From positions 1 through 64,000 of the forward strand of contig CAZMGW010000001.1 of assembly GCA_964565935.1 (NCBI GenBank): a stretch of DNA of 64,000 nucleotides, written 5' to 3'. Origin of the DNA: JBAXAM01 sp964565935. Lineage in GTDB: Bacteria > Pseudomonadota > Gammaproteobacteria > UBA9339. The translations under genes were made by a program, and so were the position numbers. Under the pieces are notes generated by a model. That model was not told where the DNA came from. It ran no database searches and was given only the letters and a program-made list of their open reading frames with translations. This document shows, one piece after another, positions 1 to 9,166 of this stretch. Every line of letters begins with the position of its first letter. Position 1 is the stretch's first letter.

Positions 1-42
1 GCGGGCCCGAAGGGCGAGCAACAGGATGTTGCGAGTAAAGTA
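1..42. repeat. short hairpin-rich sequence before uvrB, possible end of a palindromic element
   Basis: The first 42 bases are G+C rich compared with what follows. They hold two small hairpins: GCCC-GAA-GGGC at 5-15 and GCAAC-AGGAT-GTTGC at 18-32. This resembles the foldable palindromic elements at 10460-10555 and 62076-62186, but the window cuts it off on the left, so its full extent is unknown. The ATG at 26 lies inside the second hairpin. Confidence 0.35.
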
Positions 43-67
43 TAAATCCATTTTACGAGAAGTATAT

Positions 68-2059
68 TTGCAAAAAAAATTTATTCTACATTCGAATTAC
101 CAACCAGCCGGGGACCAGCCTGAAGGCATCGAAAAATTAGTGCATGGCCTAAACCAGGGTTTGAGCCAACAAATGCTCTTGGGTGTGACTGGTTGTGGCA
201 AAACCTTTACCCTGGCCAACGTAATCGCCCAAGTAAACCGCCCAGCTTTAATTATAACGCACAATAAAACCTTGGCGGCTCAACTTTATGGCGAAATGCG
301 CTCTTTCTTCCAGGAAAATGCCGTTGAATATTTTGTTTCATATTACGACTACTACCAACCAGAAGCCTACATTCCCTCAACAGACACCTACATCGAAAAA
401 GATTCGGCGATAAATGAGCATATCGAGCAAATGCGCCTGTCCGCCACCAAATCTTTGCTTGAGCGTCCCGATACCATTATCGTCGCTTCGGTTTCAGCAA
501 TTTATGGTTTGGGAGATCCAGAGTCGTATCACAGTATGGTTTTACATTTGGCATGCAAAGACAAAATCGATCAGAGGCAGTTTTTACGTCGGCTCGCGGA
601 ATTGCAATATACACGCAACGATGTTGAACTACATCGCGGTACTTATCGTGTACGTGGTGAAGTTATTGATATCTTCCCTGCCGAATCATCAGATGAAGCA
701 ATTCGCCTGGAAATATTTGATGATGAAATTGAAACCATAGCTTATTTTGATCCGTTAACAGGTAAAGTTTTGCGCAAAGTTACGCATCTAACTATTTATC
801 CCAAAACACATTACGCCACCCAAAGACAAACCATTTTAGCTGCGCTCGATAGAATTAAAGCTGAGCTGCGCGAACGCTTAGAGGTGTTATACAAAGAAAA
901 TAAGTTGCTTGAGGCCCAGCGCCTAAAACAACGGACTGAATACGACCTTGAAATGCTGCTTGAGCTTGGGTACACCACTGGTATCGAAAACTACTCTCGT
1001 TATTTATCGAGCAGAAATGCTGGCGAACCCCCACCCACCCTGATGGACTATTTGCCCAAAAATGCCCTATTAATTATTGATGAGTCGCACGTCATGCTGC
1101 CGCAATTAAACGGCATGTATGCAGGCGACCGTTCACGCAAAACCACATTAATTGAACACGGATTCAGATTGCCATCTGCCCTGGACAATCGCCCCTTGCA
1201 ATTTGCTGAATTTGAAAATCTGGCTCCGCAGACAATTTACGTTTCGGCAACGCCGGCGGATTACGAGATGAAGCATTCTAAACAGGTTGTGGAATTACTG
1301 GTGCGTCCAACCGGTTTGGTTGATCCCGAAGTTGAAATAAAACCGGCTACAACCCAAGTTGACGATTTGTTCTCTGAGATCAATAAACGCGTTAACGCTA
1401 AAGAAAGGGTTTTAGTTACAACACTGACCAAGCGCATGGCAGAAGATTTGACTGAGTACTTAGCAGAGCATGGAATAAAAGTGCGTTACTTGCACTCAGA
1501 GGTTGATACGATCGAACGCGTAGAGATCCTACGTGACCTGAGGCTTGGTGTTTTCGACGTTTTGGTGGGGATTAACTTGCTGCGTGAGGGGCTAGATTTG
1601 CCAGAGGTGTCTTTGGTTGCGATCTTAGATGCGGATAAAGAGGGGTTTTTACGTTCAACTCAAGCTTTAATTCAGACCAGCGGCAGAGCTGCGCGCAACG
1701 TTCATGGCAAAGTTATCATGTATGCCGATAAAATCACCAAATCGATGCGGCGTGCATTGGACGAAATGAGCCGCCGTCGCAAGATCCAACAGGAGTACAA
1801 CAAAACGCACAACATCACTCCTACCAGCATTATTAAAGCGGTGCGCGATGTTATGGAAGATGCATATGCCAAACAAACCGATTCTAAAGCCACCGAAGAA
1901 ATGGCTGAATATTTATCTGCATCCCCAGACAAACTGGCAAAGAAAATTAAAGAGCTTGAGAAAAAAATGTATAATCATGCACGCAACCTAGAGTTTGAAG
2001 AGGCGGCCGCGGTGCGTGATCAAATCAAGCGAATACAAGAACTATTGGACGAGATTTAG
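68..2059 (+). CDS. uvrB: UvrABC excinuclease subunit B
   Basis: DNA damage-recognition helicase subunit of nucleotide excision repair; loads onto DNA with UvrA and recruits UvrC. The protein aligns by eye along its length with E. coli UvrB: Walker A, the YDYYQPEAYIP beta-hairpin region, DESH, motif VI and a C-terminal UVR domain (about the last 40 residues, NLEFEEAA). I chose TTG at 68 because GAGAAG lies 5 bases upstream (57-62) and the N-terminus then has the length seen in E. coli. An in-frame ATG at 26 would add 14 residues encoded by a hairpin-rich stretch. Two uncommon residues are visible: Walker A reads GVTGCGKT (Cys43 instead of the usual Ser) and motif VI reads QTSGRAARN (usually QTIGRAARN). 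Family assignment is secure; the start is likely. Confidence 0.96.
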   Translation: MQKKFILHSNYQPAGDQPEGIEKLVHGLNQGLSQQMLLGVTGCGKTFTLANVIAQVNRPALIITHNKTLAAQLYGEMRSFFQENAVEYFVSYYDYYQPEAYIPSTDTYIEKDSAINEHIEQMRLSATKSLLERPDTIIVASVSAIYGLGDPESYHSMVLHLACKDKIDQRQFLRRLAELQYTRNDVELHRGTYRVRGEVIDIFPAESSDEAIRLEIFDDEIETIAYFDPLTGKVLRKVTHLTIYPKTHYATQRQTILAALDRIKAELRERLEVLYKENKLLEAQRLKQRTEYDLEMLLELGYTTGIENYSRYLSSRNAGEPPPTLMDYLPKNALLIIDESHVMLPQLNGMYAGDRSRKTTLIEHGFRLPSALDNRPLQFAEFENLAPQTIYVSATPADYEMKHSKQVVELLVRPTGLVDPEVEIKPATTQVDDLFSEINKRVNAKERVLVTTLTKRMAEDLTEYLAEHGIKVRYLHSEVDTIERVEILRDLRLGVFDVLVGINLLREGLDLPEVSLVAILDADKEGFLRSTQALIQTSGRAARNVHGKVIMYADKITKSMRRALDEMSRRRKIQQEYNKTHNITPTSIIKAVRDVMEDAYAKQTDSKATEEMAEYLSASPDKLAKKIKELEKKMYNHARNLEFEEAAAVRDQIKRIQELLDEI

Positions 2060-2189
2060 AAACTTCCGGAGCCCATTGTTTAAAAAAACGGAAGGTTAAA
2101 CCAAATAAATAAGCGTTGAAATAACAACTTATCCAGGTAACCCTACCATAAAAAGGGAAACTTCAAATTGCCGCTAAATGCCTCAACCT

Positions 2190-3242
2190 TTACACCTCGC
2201 CGTGCCCACATACAGCAGGTTCTAACATTTTTATCGTACCTGATACAGCATCCATCTCAACCTCGATTCCTATTGGCATTACATACATATCAGGGATATG
2301 CCCAATATTAACCCCAGACATCACGGGTATTTCTAGAGGTAAAATCGTATCCTTGTACACCTGATCTAAAGTTAGAAGCGTCCCATCCCCTCCTCCTGAT
2401 TCCTCACATTTACCAGACTGGCCAAATACAATTCCTTTAATAGGCATACCGATATTTACCACCTGATTTAGCGCTTTACTTACCCGATGAGTAGCATCTC
2501 CAATATCTTCAAGAAATAAAATAACACCATCACCTTCGATGAATTTTGGAAATTGTTCTCTACCTATCAAGGCAGAAAATGTAGGAAAATTCCCACCTAA
2601 AAGTTTACCTTCGGCCTTACTACAATTTTCACCCCCAGCTATGGTCTTAAAATACTCGCTTTTACCCTCACTACCGAAAACAACAGTTTCACCATCGAAT
2701 AAAACTCGCTTTACATAAGAGGTTGTAAACGGACTCCATTTAGCAGAAGCCATCGGACCGTGGAAAGTAACAAGACCTGTTTTAACTGTTATTGCCACCA
2801 ACAATGTAGTTATATCGCTATATCCCATAAAAATTTTCGGATTTTGCCTAATAGCTTCATAGTCAATAAGCTTCAAAATACGATCTGATCCATAACCACC
2901 CCTCAGGGCAATAATTGCCTTAACCTCTTGATCGGCGAACATCTCGTTTAAATCCTGAGCCGCCTCTTCAGGCTTAGCGGCGTAATATGACTTCTCATTA
3001 TTGAATATGTGTTTACCTAACTTTACCCTTAAACCCAGATCCTCTAATCTTTTAACCATTGCATCTATTTCCATTCTCTCCTCTTCAGGTTTTAGTCTAA
3101 AAGGACAAGCTGGAGCAATTATACCAACAGTATCGCCTTCTTGCAGAGCAGCTGGTTTGATTATCGCATATGCCATAGGATGGCAACAAAACAACAAGTA
3201 GCTGCCAACAACGAACAAAAGTACATTTATAGTTTTTTTCAT
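2190..3242 (-). CDS. LD-carboxypeptidase, peptidase S66 family, exported
   Basis: Serine peptidase of the LdcA/MccF family, which releases the terminal D-Ala from murein tetrapeptides in peptidoglycan recycling, or cleaves related amides. Visible in the 350 residues: GGYGS near 115-119, nucleophile Ser142 in GYSDIT, Glu245 in FLEDI and His315 in GHIPD, which match the Ser-Glu-His triad. The N-terminus (1-26) is a hydrophobic signal peptide ending in AYA, whereas classical LdcA is cytoplasmic, so this copy probably acts in the periplasm. A lipoprotein alternative (LFCC) is less convincing. It follows htpG on the same strand after 109 bases and converges with uvrB. Exact substrate is not decided by sequence. 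Confidence 0.88.
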   Translation of the reverse strand: MKKTINVLLFVVGSYLLFCCHPMAYAIIKPAALQEGDTVGIIAPACPFRLKPEEERMEIDAMVKRLEDLGLRVKLGKHIFNNEKSYYAAKPEEAAQDLNEMFADQEVKAIIALRGGYGSDRILKLIDYEAIRQNPKIFMGYSDITTLLVAITVKTGLVTFHGPMASAKWSPFTTSYVKRVLFDGETVVFGSEGKSEYFKTIAGGENCSKAEGKLLGGNFPTFSALIGREQFPKFIEGDGVILFLEDIGDATHRVSKALNQVVNIGMPIKGIVFGQSGKCEESGGGDGTLLTLDQVYKDTILPLEIPVMSGVNIGHIPDMYVMPIGIEVEMDAVSGTIKMLEPAVCGHGEV

Positions 3243-3351
3243 AGCTATTTTCTCAAAAATTATTTTTTAATTGGTCACTTACTCAAAATCAACTCAGTCT
3301 GTTCGGAATAAAACATTTTCTCAATTCTCTCCGATGCCACCCGAAAAACCA

Positions 3352-5238
3352 CTAAATCAACAATGAATTCAATCGCTTAATAAAGGCAGCGGTGTCGTCC
3401 AGTTTTCCGCCGGCAACCAAAACCGCCTGTTCATAAAACAGATTGGCCCACTCAGCAAACCTTTTTTCATCAGCTTCATTTTTTAATTGCTGAATCAACA
3501 CATGCTCAGGATTGATTTCCAAAATTGGTTTGATTTGAGGCGCGTTTTGCCCCATATCAGCGATAATGCGTTGTAAATTGTAGCTCATATCGTTTTCGGC
3601 AGTTACGATACAAACCGGAGAATCTGTCAGACGCTCGCTGATGCGAACTTCTTTCACCCGATCAGCCAAAACCTCTTGCATCCTTTTCAACAAGCTTTCG
3701 CTCTCGGTTTTGATTTTTTCTTTTTCTTCTTTTTTAGCGGCATCAGCGAACTTGCCTAGATCAAGATCGCTTTTGGCAATTGATTGGAATTTTTTACCGC
3801 AATGGGCATGATAATGAGCTAACCACCACTCATCCACACGCTCATCGAGCAACAACACCTCAATTCCCTTTTGGCGGAACACCTCTAAATGAGGGCTATT
3901 TTTTGCCGCATTGAACCCTTCGGCAGTAATGTAATAAATATTCTCCTGATCAGGCAACATACGCTGCATGTACTCGTCTAACGAGACGGTTTGCTCGGCG
4001 CTGTCGGTTTTACTCGAAGCAAATCTAAACAGCTTGGCTATGCGCTCTTGATTAGCAATGTCTTCAGCAACACCCTCTTTTAGTACCTTACCAAAAGCCA
4101 ACCAAAACTTGGTGTATTTCTCTGGCTCTTCGGTCGCCATTTTTTCAAGCATATCTAAAACGCGCTTAATTACTCCGGAACGGATCTGTTCAATCACACG
4201 GTTATTTTGCAAAATCTCGCGCGAGACGTTAAGCGGCAAGTCTTTAGAATCCACAACTCCTTGAATAAATCGCAAATAATTTGGCAACAACTGGTCTGCA
4301 TCATCCAAAATAAAAACTCGTCTCACATACAGCTTTAACCCGTGCTTTTTTTCGCGCATATTAAAATCAAAAGGGACATGACCTGGCACATAAAGCAACG
4401 TTGTATACTCCAACTTCCCCTCAACTTGGTTGTGACTCCATACCAACGGATCCTCAAAATCATGGCTAATGTGGCGGTATAAGGTTTTATAGTCCTCGTC
4501 TTTAATGTCCTTTTTCGGTAAAGCCCAAAGCGCTGTAGCTTTGTTTACAACCTCCTCTTGTGCCACTTTTTCTTCTTCGGATAATGGCTTTTTCATGATG
4601 ATCGGCAGCATAATATGGTCAGAATATTTGATAATAATCTGGCGCAAACGCAAATATTCCAAAAACTCGCTTTCGTCCTGTTTTAAATGAAGAATTACTT
4701 CCGTTCCACGATCGGCTTTTTCAAGAGCCGCAATGGTAAACTCCCCTTCCCCATTCGACTCCCACAACACCCCATATTCTTTCGGTGCCCCAGCCCTCCT
4801 GGTTTTTACGGTAACTTTATCAGCAACCACAAAACCCGAATAAAACCCTACACCAAATTGACCAATTAAATTTGCATCTTTTGCCTGATCATTGGTTAAA
4901 GCAGCCAAAAAATCTTTAGTGCCCGATTTAGCAATCGTACCTAAATTGACGACCACTTCATCACGGCTCATGCCAATACCGTTATCACGTATCGTAATGG
5001 TCCGCTCTTTGGCATCAAAATCCACCCAAACCTTCAAATCGGCATCATTTTCATAAAGCCCAGGGCTAGCTAACGCCTCAAACTTCAATTTATCCGCCGC
5101 ATCAGATGCATTAGAAATCAGCTCGCGTAAGAAAATCTCTTTGTTACTGTAAAGAGCATGCGTGACCAGATGCAACAATTGCTTTACTTCAGTCTGAAAA
5201 CCCAAGGTTTCGGTTTGGTTATTTGTTTTTTCGTTCAT
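3352..5238 (-). CDS. htpG: molecular chaperone HtpG (Hsp90)
   Basis: Cytoplasmic ATP-dependent Hsp90 chaperone. The 628-residue length is typical of HtpG. The N-terminal GHKL ATPase domain shows the catalytic Glu39 in LRELISNASDA, the DNGIGM motif and the glycine-rich GQFGVGFYS lid segment; middle and C-terminal dimerisation domains follow without break. The reading frame is intact. I looked for a sigma-32 type heat-shock promoter in the 57 bases upstream and did not find a clear one. Confidence 0.97.
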   Translation of the reverse strand: MNEKTNNQTETLGFQTEVKQLLHLVTHALYSNKEIFLRELISNASDAADKLKFEALASPGLYENDADLKVWVDFDAKERTITIRDNGIGMSRDEVVVNLGTIAKSGTKDFLAALTNDQAKDANLIGQFGVGFYSGFVVADKVTVKTRRAGAPKEYGVLWESNGEGEFTIAALEKADRGTEVILHLKQDESEFLEYLRLRQIIIKYSDHIMLPIIMKKPLSEEEKVAQEEVVNKATALWALPKKDIKDEDYKTLYRHISHDFEDPLVWSHNQVEGKLEYTTLLYVPGHVPFDFNMREKKHGLKLYVRRVFILDDADQLLPNYLRFIQGVVDSKDLPLNVSREILQNNRVIEQIRSGVIKRVLDMLEKMATEEPEKYTKFWLAFGKVLKEGVAEDIANQERIAKLFRFASSKTDSAEQTVSLDEYMQRMLPDQENIYYITAEGFNAAKNSPHLEVFRQKGIEVLLLDERVDEWWLAHYHAHCGKKFQSIAKSDLDLGKFADAAKKEEKEKIKTESESLLKRMQEVLADRVKEVRISERLTDSPVCIVTAENDMSYNLQRIIADMGQNAPQIKPILEINPEHVLIQQLKNEADEKRFAEWANLFYEQAVLVAGGKLDDTAAFIKRLNSLLI

Positions 5239-5295
5239 GTTTCTACTCGTTTTTATTTTAAAAAGTGTAATCCATCCAGAATGTGCAACTGCTGG

Positions 5296-6360
5296 TCAAA
5301 TTGCCAGCATTTCCTCTAGATCGGCATCATGTAATTGCTCCCACTCCTGCATAATTTCTTTTGCCAAATAATCCGGAAATTGATGATAGCCACTGGGAAA
5401 CTCGTTGGCAATAAGCAAATCTAAGGCGATATTATGAGCGTACAGAACTGGATCTAGATAATGCAGTACAGTTGGCACATCCAAAGAAAAATTCACTGGT
5501 TGTTTAGCATATAAAACATCATCGGTAGTAAATTTTGCCCCAAACTCATCCTCCACACCCGCATTGGCCAAATGGATCCCAGCCAGATCTTCTCTGTCTA
5601 AGATCTCAGAAACACAACCTTTTTTACCAGTAGCGGTAATAACGCAGTGGGTATCCGCTAATTCTCTTTTAATATCACCAACAGAAGAAGCATTAATAAC
5701 ATTTAAATTCATTTTAGCTAACGTATTTATTAATTTTTGATCACTTTCTACTACAACAACTTCATTGGTGTAGTTTTTCAAGGCCTTAACTATGCCTCTG
5801 CCTACTTTACCATACCCAAAAACCATGAATTTTTTGTTATCGATAGGCTGCTTAGTCAACTTGCTCACTGCCTCTACGCAGCTGTGCCCCGTTCCGATAG
5901 TCTCCAAGTGTTTGAGCGGGCTGTCATCTATTGATATTACTGGATAGGAATGCGGGATTGGATGATCGCGGTAAATCACACTGCCAGTTTGGGTAAGCTC
6001 GACTGTGCCTAATGATGGGGCAGGAAAGTTTAACAGTTCAGCACCACAATCTAAATAAGCATTAAATCCCCCATCGATTTTTTTATCTAGATCAACCTTA
6101 ACATTAGCTCTCTCCAAAAACCCCATTGCGGCTTTATTTGGACTAATTACAGACACCCCTGAAACTACTACATCTGCTCCACCTAATAATAAAGAATCTA
6201 CCTTAATCACAGTTTCAAAGGTCAAAGGAATATTGTGGAAGATTTTCAAGCCTTTATAAGGCTGGCTCGTTTCCATTTTCTGTTTTAACCGAGTTAAAAA
6301 TGGAATGTGTTGCGAATCAAACCTACCCCAAACTTCGTTAAACATCGCATGATTAATCAT
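5296..6360 (-). CDS. S-adenosylhomocysteine hydrolase-like NAD-binding protein
   Basis: A 354-residue relative of AdoHcy hydrolase (normally 430-470 residues). A Rossmann NAD site is visible as FGYGKVGRG near residue 185. The segment SIDDSPLKHLETIGTGHS corresponds to the family's NDSVTKSKFDN region, so the lysine is kept, but the LHMTxQTA substrate segment and the Glu of the usual active site are not recognisable. It may use another substrate or be a non-catalytic sensor; calling it ahcY would be unsafe. Its ATG overlaps the stop of the downstream acyltransferase gene (6357-6360, ATGA), so it is translationally coupled to the PlsC pair. Confidence 0.75.
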   Translation of the reverse strand: MINHAMFNEVWGRFDSQHIPFLTRLKQKMETSQPYKGLKIFHNIPLTFETVIKVDSLLLGGADVVVSGVSVISPNKAAMGFLERANVKVDLDKKIDGGFNAYLDCGAELLNFPAPSLGTVELTQTGSVIYRDHPIPHSYPVISIDDSPLKHLETIGTGHSCVEAVSKLTKQPIDNKKFMVFGYGKVGRGIVKALKNYTNEVVVVESDQKLINTLAKMNLNVINASSVGDIKRELADTHCVITATGKKGCVSEILDREDLAGIHLANAGVEDEFGAKFTTDDVLYAKQPVNFSLDVPTVLHYLDPVLYAHNIALDLLIANEFPSGYHQFPDYLAKEIMQEWEQLHDADLEEMLAI

Positions 6361-7088
6361 ATGCCCTCACAAAATTCTTTTATCTCCGAAGCGGTATCTG
6401 CCATAAGCTTCGGCAGATCTTTTAAGCCATAATCCATCGTATCAATTGGTTTACAAATATGCATCTCAACATTTTCGTCAACACCAATATCGAAAGTTCC
6501 CGGGGGCAAAATTTTATTACTACCAACAATTGCAACCGGAACAATAATAGCTTTAGTATCTAATGCTAATTTAAAACCGCCTTTTTTAAATTCACCCATT
6601 TTACCGGTACGAGATCTTCCACCCTCTGGCGCAATCCATATTTTAATACCGCTTAACATTTTTTCTTTAGCCATAACCAAATCTCTATATGCTTGCCGGG
6701 GATTCTTGCGATCAATCGAAATACACTCCCCAGCTTTTATACCCCAACCAAAAACAGGTATGCGATACAGCTCTTTTTTAGCAATCATTCGAACACTAGC
6801 ACCAGGAAAAGTTGCAAAAATCAATGGAATATCATAATGGCTAAGATGATTACTGATAATAACATAAGGTCTATCAGATTTAAATTCAATGGCATAGGGG
6901 TTAAAAATTTTATATTTGGCACGGACAATTTGCAGCAGTTTTTGACTCCAAATGTGCACTCTTTTATCCATGTAACTGCGGCTTTTACGAAAAAACACCA
7001 CACCAAACGTCACTAATGCCGCCCCAGCTATAGTAGCCATTATAATATGTAGTATTATAGCTAATTTTCGTAAACCGGTTACACGCAT
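6357..7088 (-). CDS. 1-acyl-sn-glycerol-3-phosphate acyltransferase-like protein (PlsC family), copy 1
   Basis: Membrane-bound lysophospholipid acyltransferase family, 243 residues. One N-terminal membrane helix (about residues 8-33) is followed by the four family motifs: NHLSHYD (HX4D catalytic motif), FGWGIKAGECISIDR, PEGGRSRTG and IVPVAIVGS. The usual EGTRS is EGGRS here. It is closely similar along its whole length to the next gene upstream (7107-7841), so the two are a tandem duplication. Likely role: acylation of lysophosphatidate or a related lipid at the inner membrane. It overlaps the AdoHcyase-like gene by 4 bases. Confidence 0.88.
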   Translation of the reverse strand: MRVTGLRKLAIILHIIMATIAGAALVTFGVVFFRKSRSYMDKRVHIWSQKLLQIVRAKYKIFNPYAIEFKSDRPYVIISNHLSHYDIPLIFATFPGASVRMIAKKELYRIPVFGWGIKAGECISIDRKNPRQAYRDLVMAKEKMLSGIKIWIAPEGGRSRTGKMGEFKKGGFKLALDTKAIIVPVAIVGSNKILPPGTFDIGVDENVEMHICKPIDTMDYGLKDLPKLMADTASEIKEFCEGI

Positions 7089-7106
7089 GGGTATCTCACA
7101 ACATTT

Positions 7107-7841
7107 TTAATGCTTGTTATAATAGGCCTCTTTTATCTCCGAAGCTGTATCCTCCATAAGCTTTGGCAAATCTTTTAAGCTATAATCCATTGTATCAATT
7201 GGCTTACAAATATGCATTTCGACTGTCTCGCCAACACTAAAATCAAAAGTTCCAGGCGGCAAAATTTTATTACTGCCAATAATTGCAACCGGAACAATAA
7301 TGGCTTTGGCACCCAACGCCAACTTAAAACCACCTTTTTTAAACTCGCCCATGTTGCCCGTGCGTGAACGCGTGCCTTCTGGCGCAATCCACATTTTAAT
7401 ACCACTTAGTATTTTTTGTTTGGCCAAGGCCAAATCCTTGACGGCTTGCCGATGATTCGTGCGATCAATCGAAACACACTCACCCGCCCTGATCCCCCAA
7501 CCAAAAACAGGTATGCGATACAACTCTTTTTTAGCTATCATGCGAACACTAGCGCCTGGAAAAGTCGCAAAAATCAAGGGGATATCATACAAACTAAGAT
7601 GATTGCTCATAACAACATAAGATCTGTCAGGTTTGAATTCAAAGCCGTAGGGATTGAAAATTTTATATTTAGCACGAACAATCTGCAGCATTTTTTGATT
7701 CCAAATGTGCACTTTTTTATTTATGTAGCTTCGATTTCCATTGCGAAATACCAGCCCTAAAGTCATCAATGACGCCGCCTCTAAGGTGGTCATAATGATA
7801 CGAAACATTACAATTATTTTTCGCCAACCGGTTACGCGCAT
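7107..7841 (-). CDS. 1-acyl-sn-glycerol-3-phosphate acyltransferase-like protein (PlsC family), copy 2
   Basis: Paralogue of the adjacent PlsC-like gene, with NHLSLYD, PEGTRSRTG and IVPVAIIGS motifs and one N-terminal membrane helix. I start it at 7841, where MRVTGWRK matches the start of copy 1 and AGGGGA lies about 5 bases upstream. A GTG at 7904 would add 21 residues with no counterpart in copy 1. Both copies keep the HX4D catalytic pair, so both may be active with different acyl or head-group preferences. First gene of the three-gene minus-strand set. Confidence 0.88.
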   Translation of the reverse strand: MRVTGWRKIIVMFRIIMTTLEAASLMTLGLVFRNGNRSYINKKVHIWNQKMLQIVRAKYKIFNPYGFEFKPDRSYVVMSNHLSLYDIPLIFATFPGASVRMIAKKELYRIPVFGWGIRAGECVSIDRTNHRQAVKDLALAKQKILSGIKMWIAPEGTRSRTGNMGEFKKGGFKLALGAKAIIVPVAIIGSNKILPPGTFDFSVGETVEMHICKPIDTMDYSLKDLPKLMEDTASEIKEAYYNKH

Positions 7842-7927
7842 AATTCCCCTAATATAATCAGCAAAGCCTATAACTAGTGCTACGCCATCACCTAGATTTT
7901 TCACTATAATACCCCATAAATATAAAT

Positions 7928-7955
7928 TTGCTTATTTTTTAAAAACCGGTAAAAT
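7928..7955 (+). promoter_or_regulatory. candidate sigma-70 promoter of the DUF4143-type ATPase gene
   Basis: TTGCTT (7928-7933) and TAAAAT (7950-7955) are separated by 16 bases, about 70 bases before the start codon; AAGGA lies just before the ATG at 8028. The -10 box matches five of six consensus positions and the -35 box only three, so this is a guess from spacing and position. Confidence 0.3.
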
Positions 7956-8027
7956 AGTCGTCGTTATGGCCGATTTTTCAGTAATTTGGGCAACAATAAA
8001 TCCAAAATAACACTATAAGGACAGCAA

Positions 8028-9164
8028 ATGTTTGAAAGAACTATAAAAAAAAATATAGAAAAGGAACTCTACCATGGTAAGGTTGTGGTCATTTACGGGG
8101 CAAGACGTGTTGGCAAAACAACATTATCAAAACAAATATTAGAAGAACAAAAGCATCTAGGCAAAAAAATAAGTTATTTAAACTGCGAATCCTTAAACGT
8201 AAAGCCAAAACTTGAAACAACCAATGAACTACTATTGAAAGACTTCCTTGGCGAAAATGATTTAATTGTTTTAGATGAGGCTCAAAATATTAACAAAATC
8301 GGCCTCACTCTTAAAATTTTGGTTGATACTTATCCTGAAATACAAATAATAGCAACTGGCTCAAGCAGCTTTGATTTGGCCAATCAAGTTGGTGAACCCC
8401 TTGTTGGTCGCAGCAGAGAATTTAAACTTTACCCACTATCCACCGAAGAAATTAAAAATAAATTTAGCTTGTTTGATTTGAACGGGAAATTAGAAAACAT
8501 AATGCGTTTTGGAACCTACCCTTCAGTGTTTAATCAATCAGAAGAAAAATCAAAAGATGAGTTGTATGACATAGCTAGCAAGTACATTTATAAAGACATT
8601 TTAGCTTTTGAAAATATAAAAAATTCCAGTATTTTACTGAGTTTATTGAAACACCTCGCATTTCAGTTAGGAAATGAAGTTTCTTATAATGAAATAGGCC
8701 AGACCCTTGGATGTAACAAAGGAACTGTTAAAAAATATATAGACTTACTTGAAAAGTGTTTTATTGTCTTTTCTTTGGATTCTTTTAGCAGAAACTTGAG
8801 AAAAGAACTTGGAAAATCAAAAAAGATTTATTTTTATGATTTGGGTATTAGAAACGCATTAATAAATAATTTTAACTCTTTTGATACAAGAGATGACATT
8901 AGTAATTTATGGGAAAATTTTTGCATTATAGAAAGAACAAAATACAACCAAAATCATAAAAACCACTATAACCAATATTTTTGGCGAATGTATTCTGGAC
9001 AAGAAGTAGATTATATTGAAGAGCACGACGGAAAACTTGACGGCTACGAATTTAAATATAACCCTAAAGCAAAATTTAAAAAGCCAACAAGGTTTTTAGA
9101 AGCTTACAAAAACAGCTCTGTTCAAGTTGTTAACTCAGGAAACTGGTATAAATTCTTAACATAG
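8028..9164 (+). CDS. AAA ATPase with C-terminal DUF4143-type domain
   Basis: Protein of 378 residues of the ATPase family described as 'ATP-binding protein, DUF4143', common in bacteria and of unknown cellular role. Walker A GARRVGKT is at residues 24-31, Walker B LIVLDEAQ near 79-86 and a sensor-like ATGSSS near 109-114. A winged-helix-like middle part (SYNEIGQTLGCNKGTVKKY) follows. The C-terminus contains GQEVDYI and YEFKY, the pattern of a restriction-endonuclease-like fold, often degenerate in this family. It is single, more A+T rich than its neighbours and convergent with the symporter gene 2 bases away, which fits a mobile accessory gene. Function unknown. Confidence 0.85.
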   Translation: MFERTIKKNIEKELYHGKVVVIYGARRVGKTTLSKQILEEQKHLGKKISYLNCESLNVKPKLETTNELLLKDFLGENDLIVLDEAQNINKIGLTLKILVDTYPEIQIIATGSSSFDLANQVGEPLVGRSREFKLYPLSTEEIKNKFSLFDLNGKLENIMRFGTYPSVFNQSEEKSKDELYDIASKYIYKDILAFENIKNSSILLSLLKHLAFQLGNEVSYNEIGQTLGCNKGTVKKYIDLLEKCFIVFSLDSFSRNLRKELGKSKKIYFYDLGIRNALINNFNSFDTRDDISNLWENFCIIERTKYNQNHKNHYNQYFWRMYSGQEVDYIEEHDGKLDGYEFKYNPKAKFKKPTRFLEAYKNSSVQVVNSGNWYKFLT

Positions 9165-9166
9165 GA

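Noticed and set aside
2061..2097. Inverted repeat CTTCCG/CGGAAG after uvrB as a terminator
   Set aside because: Only 6 base pairs, a 20-base loop and no T-run on either strand.
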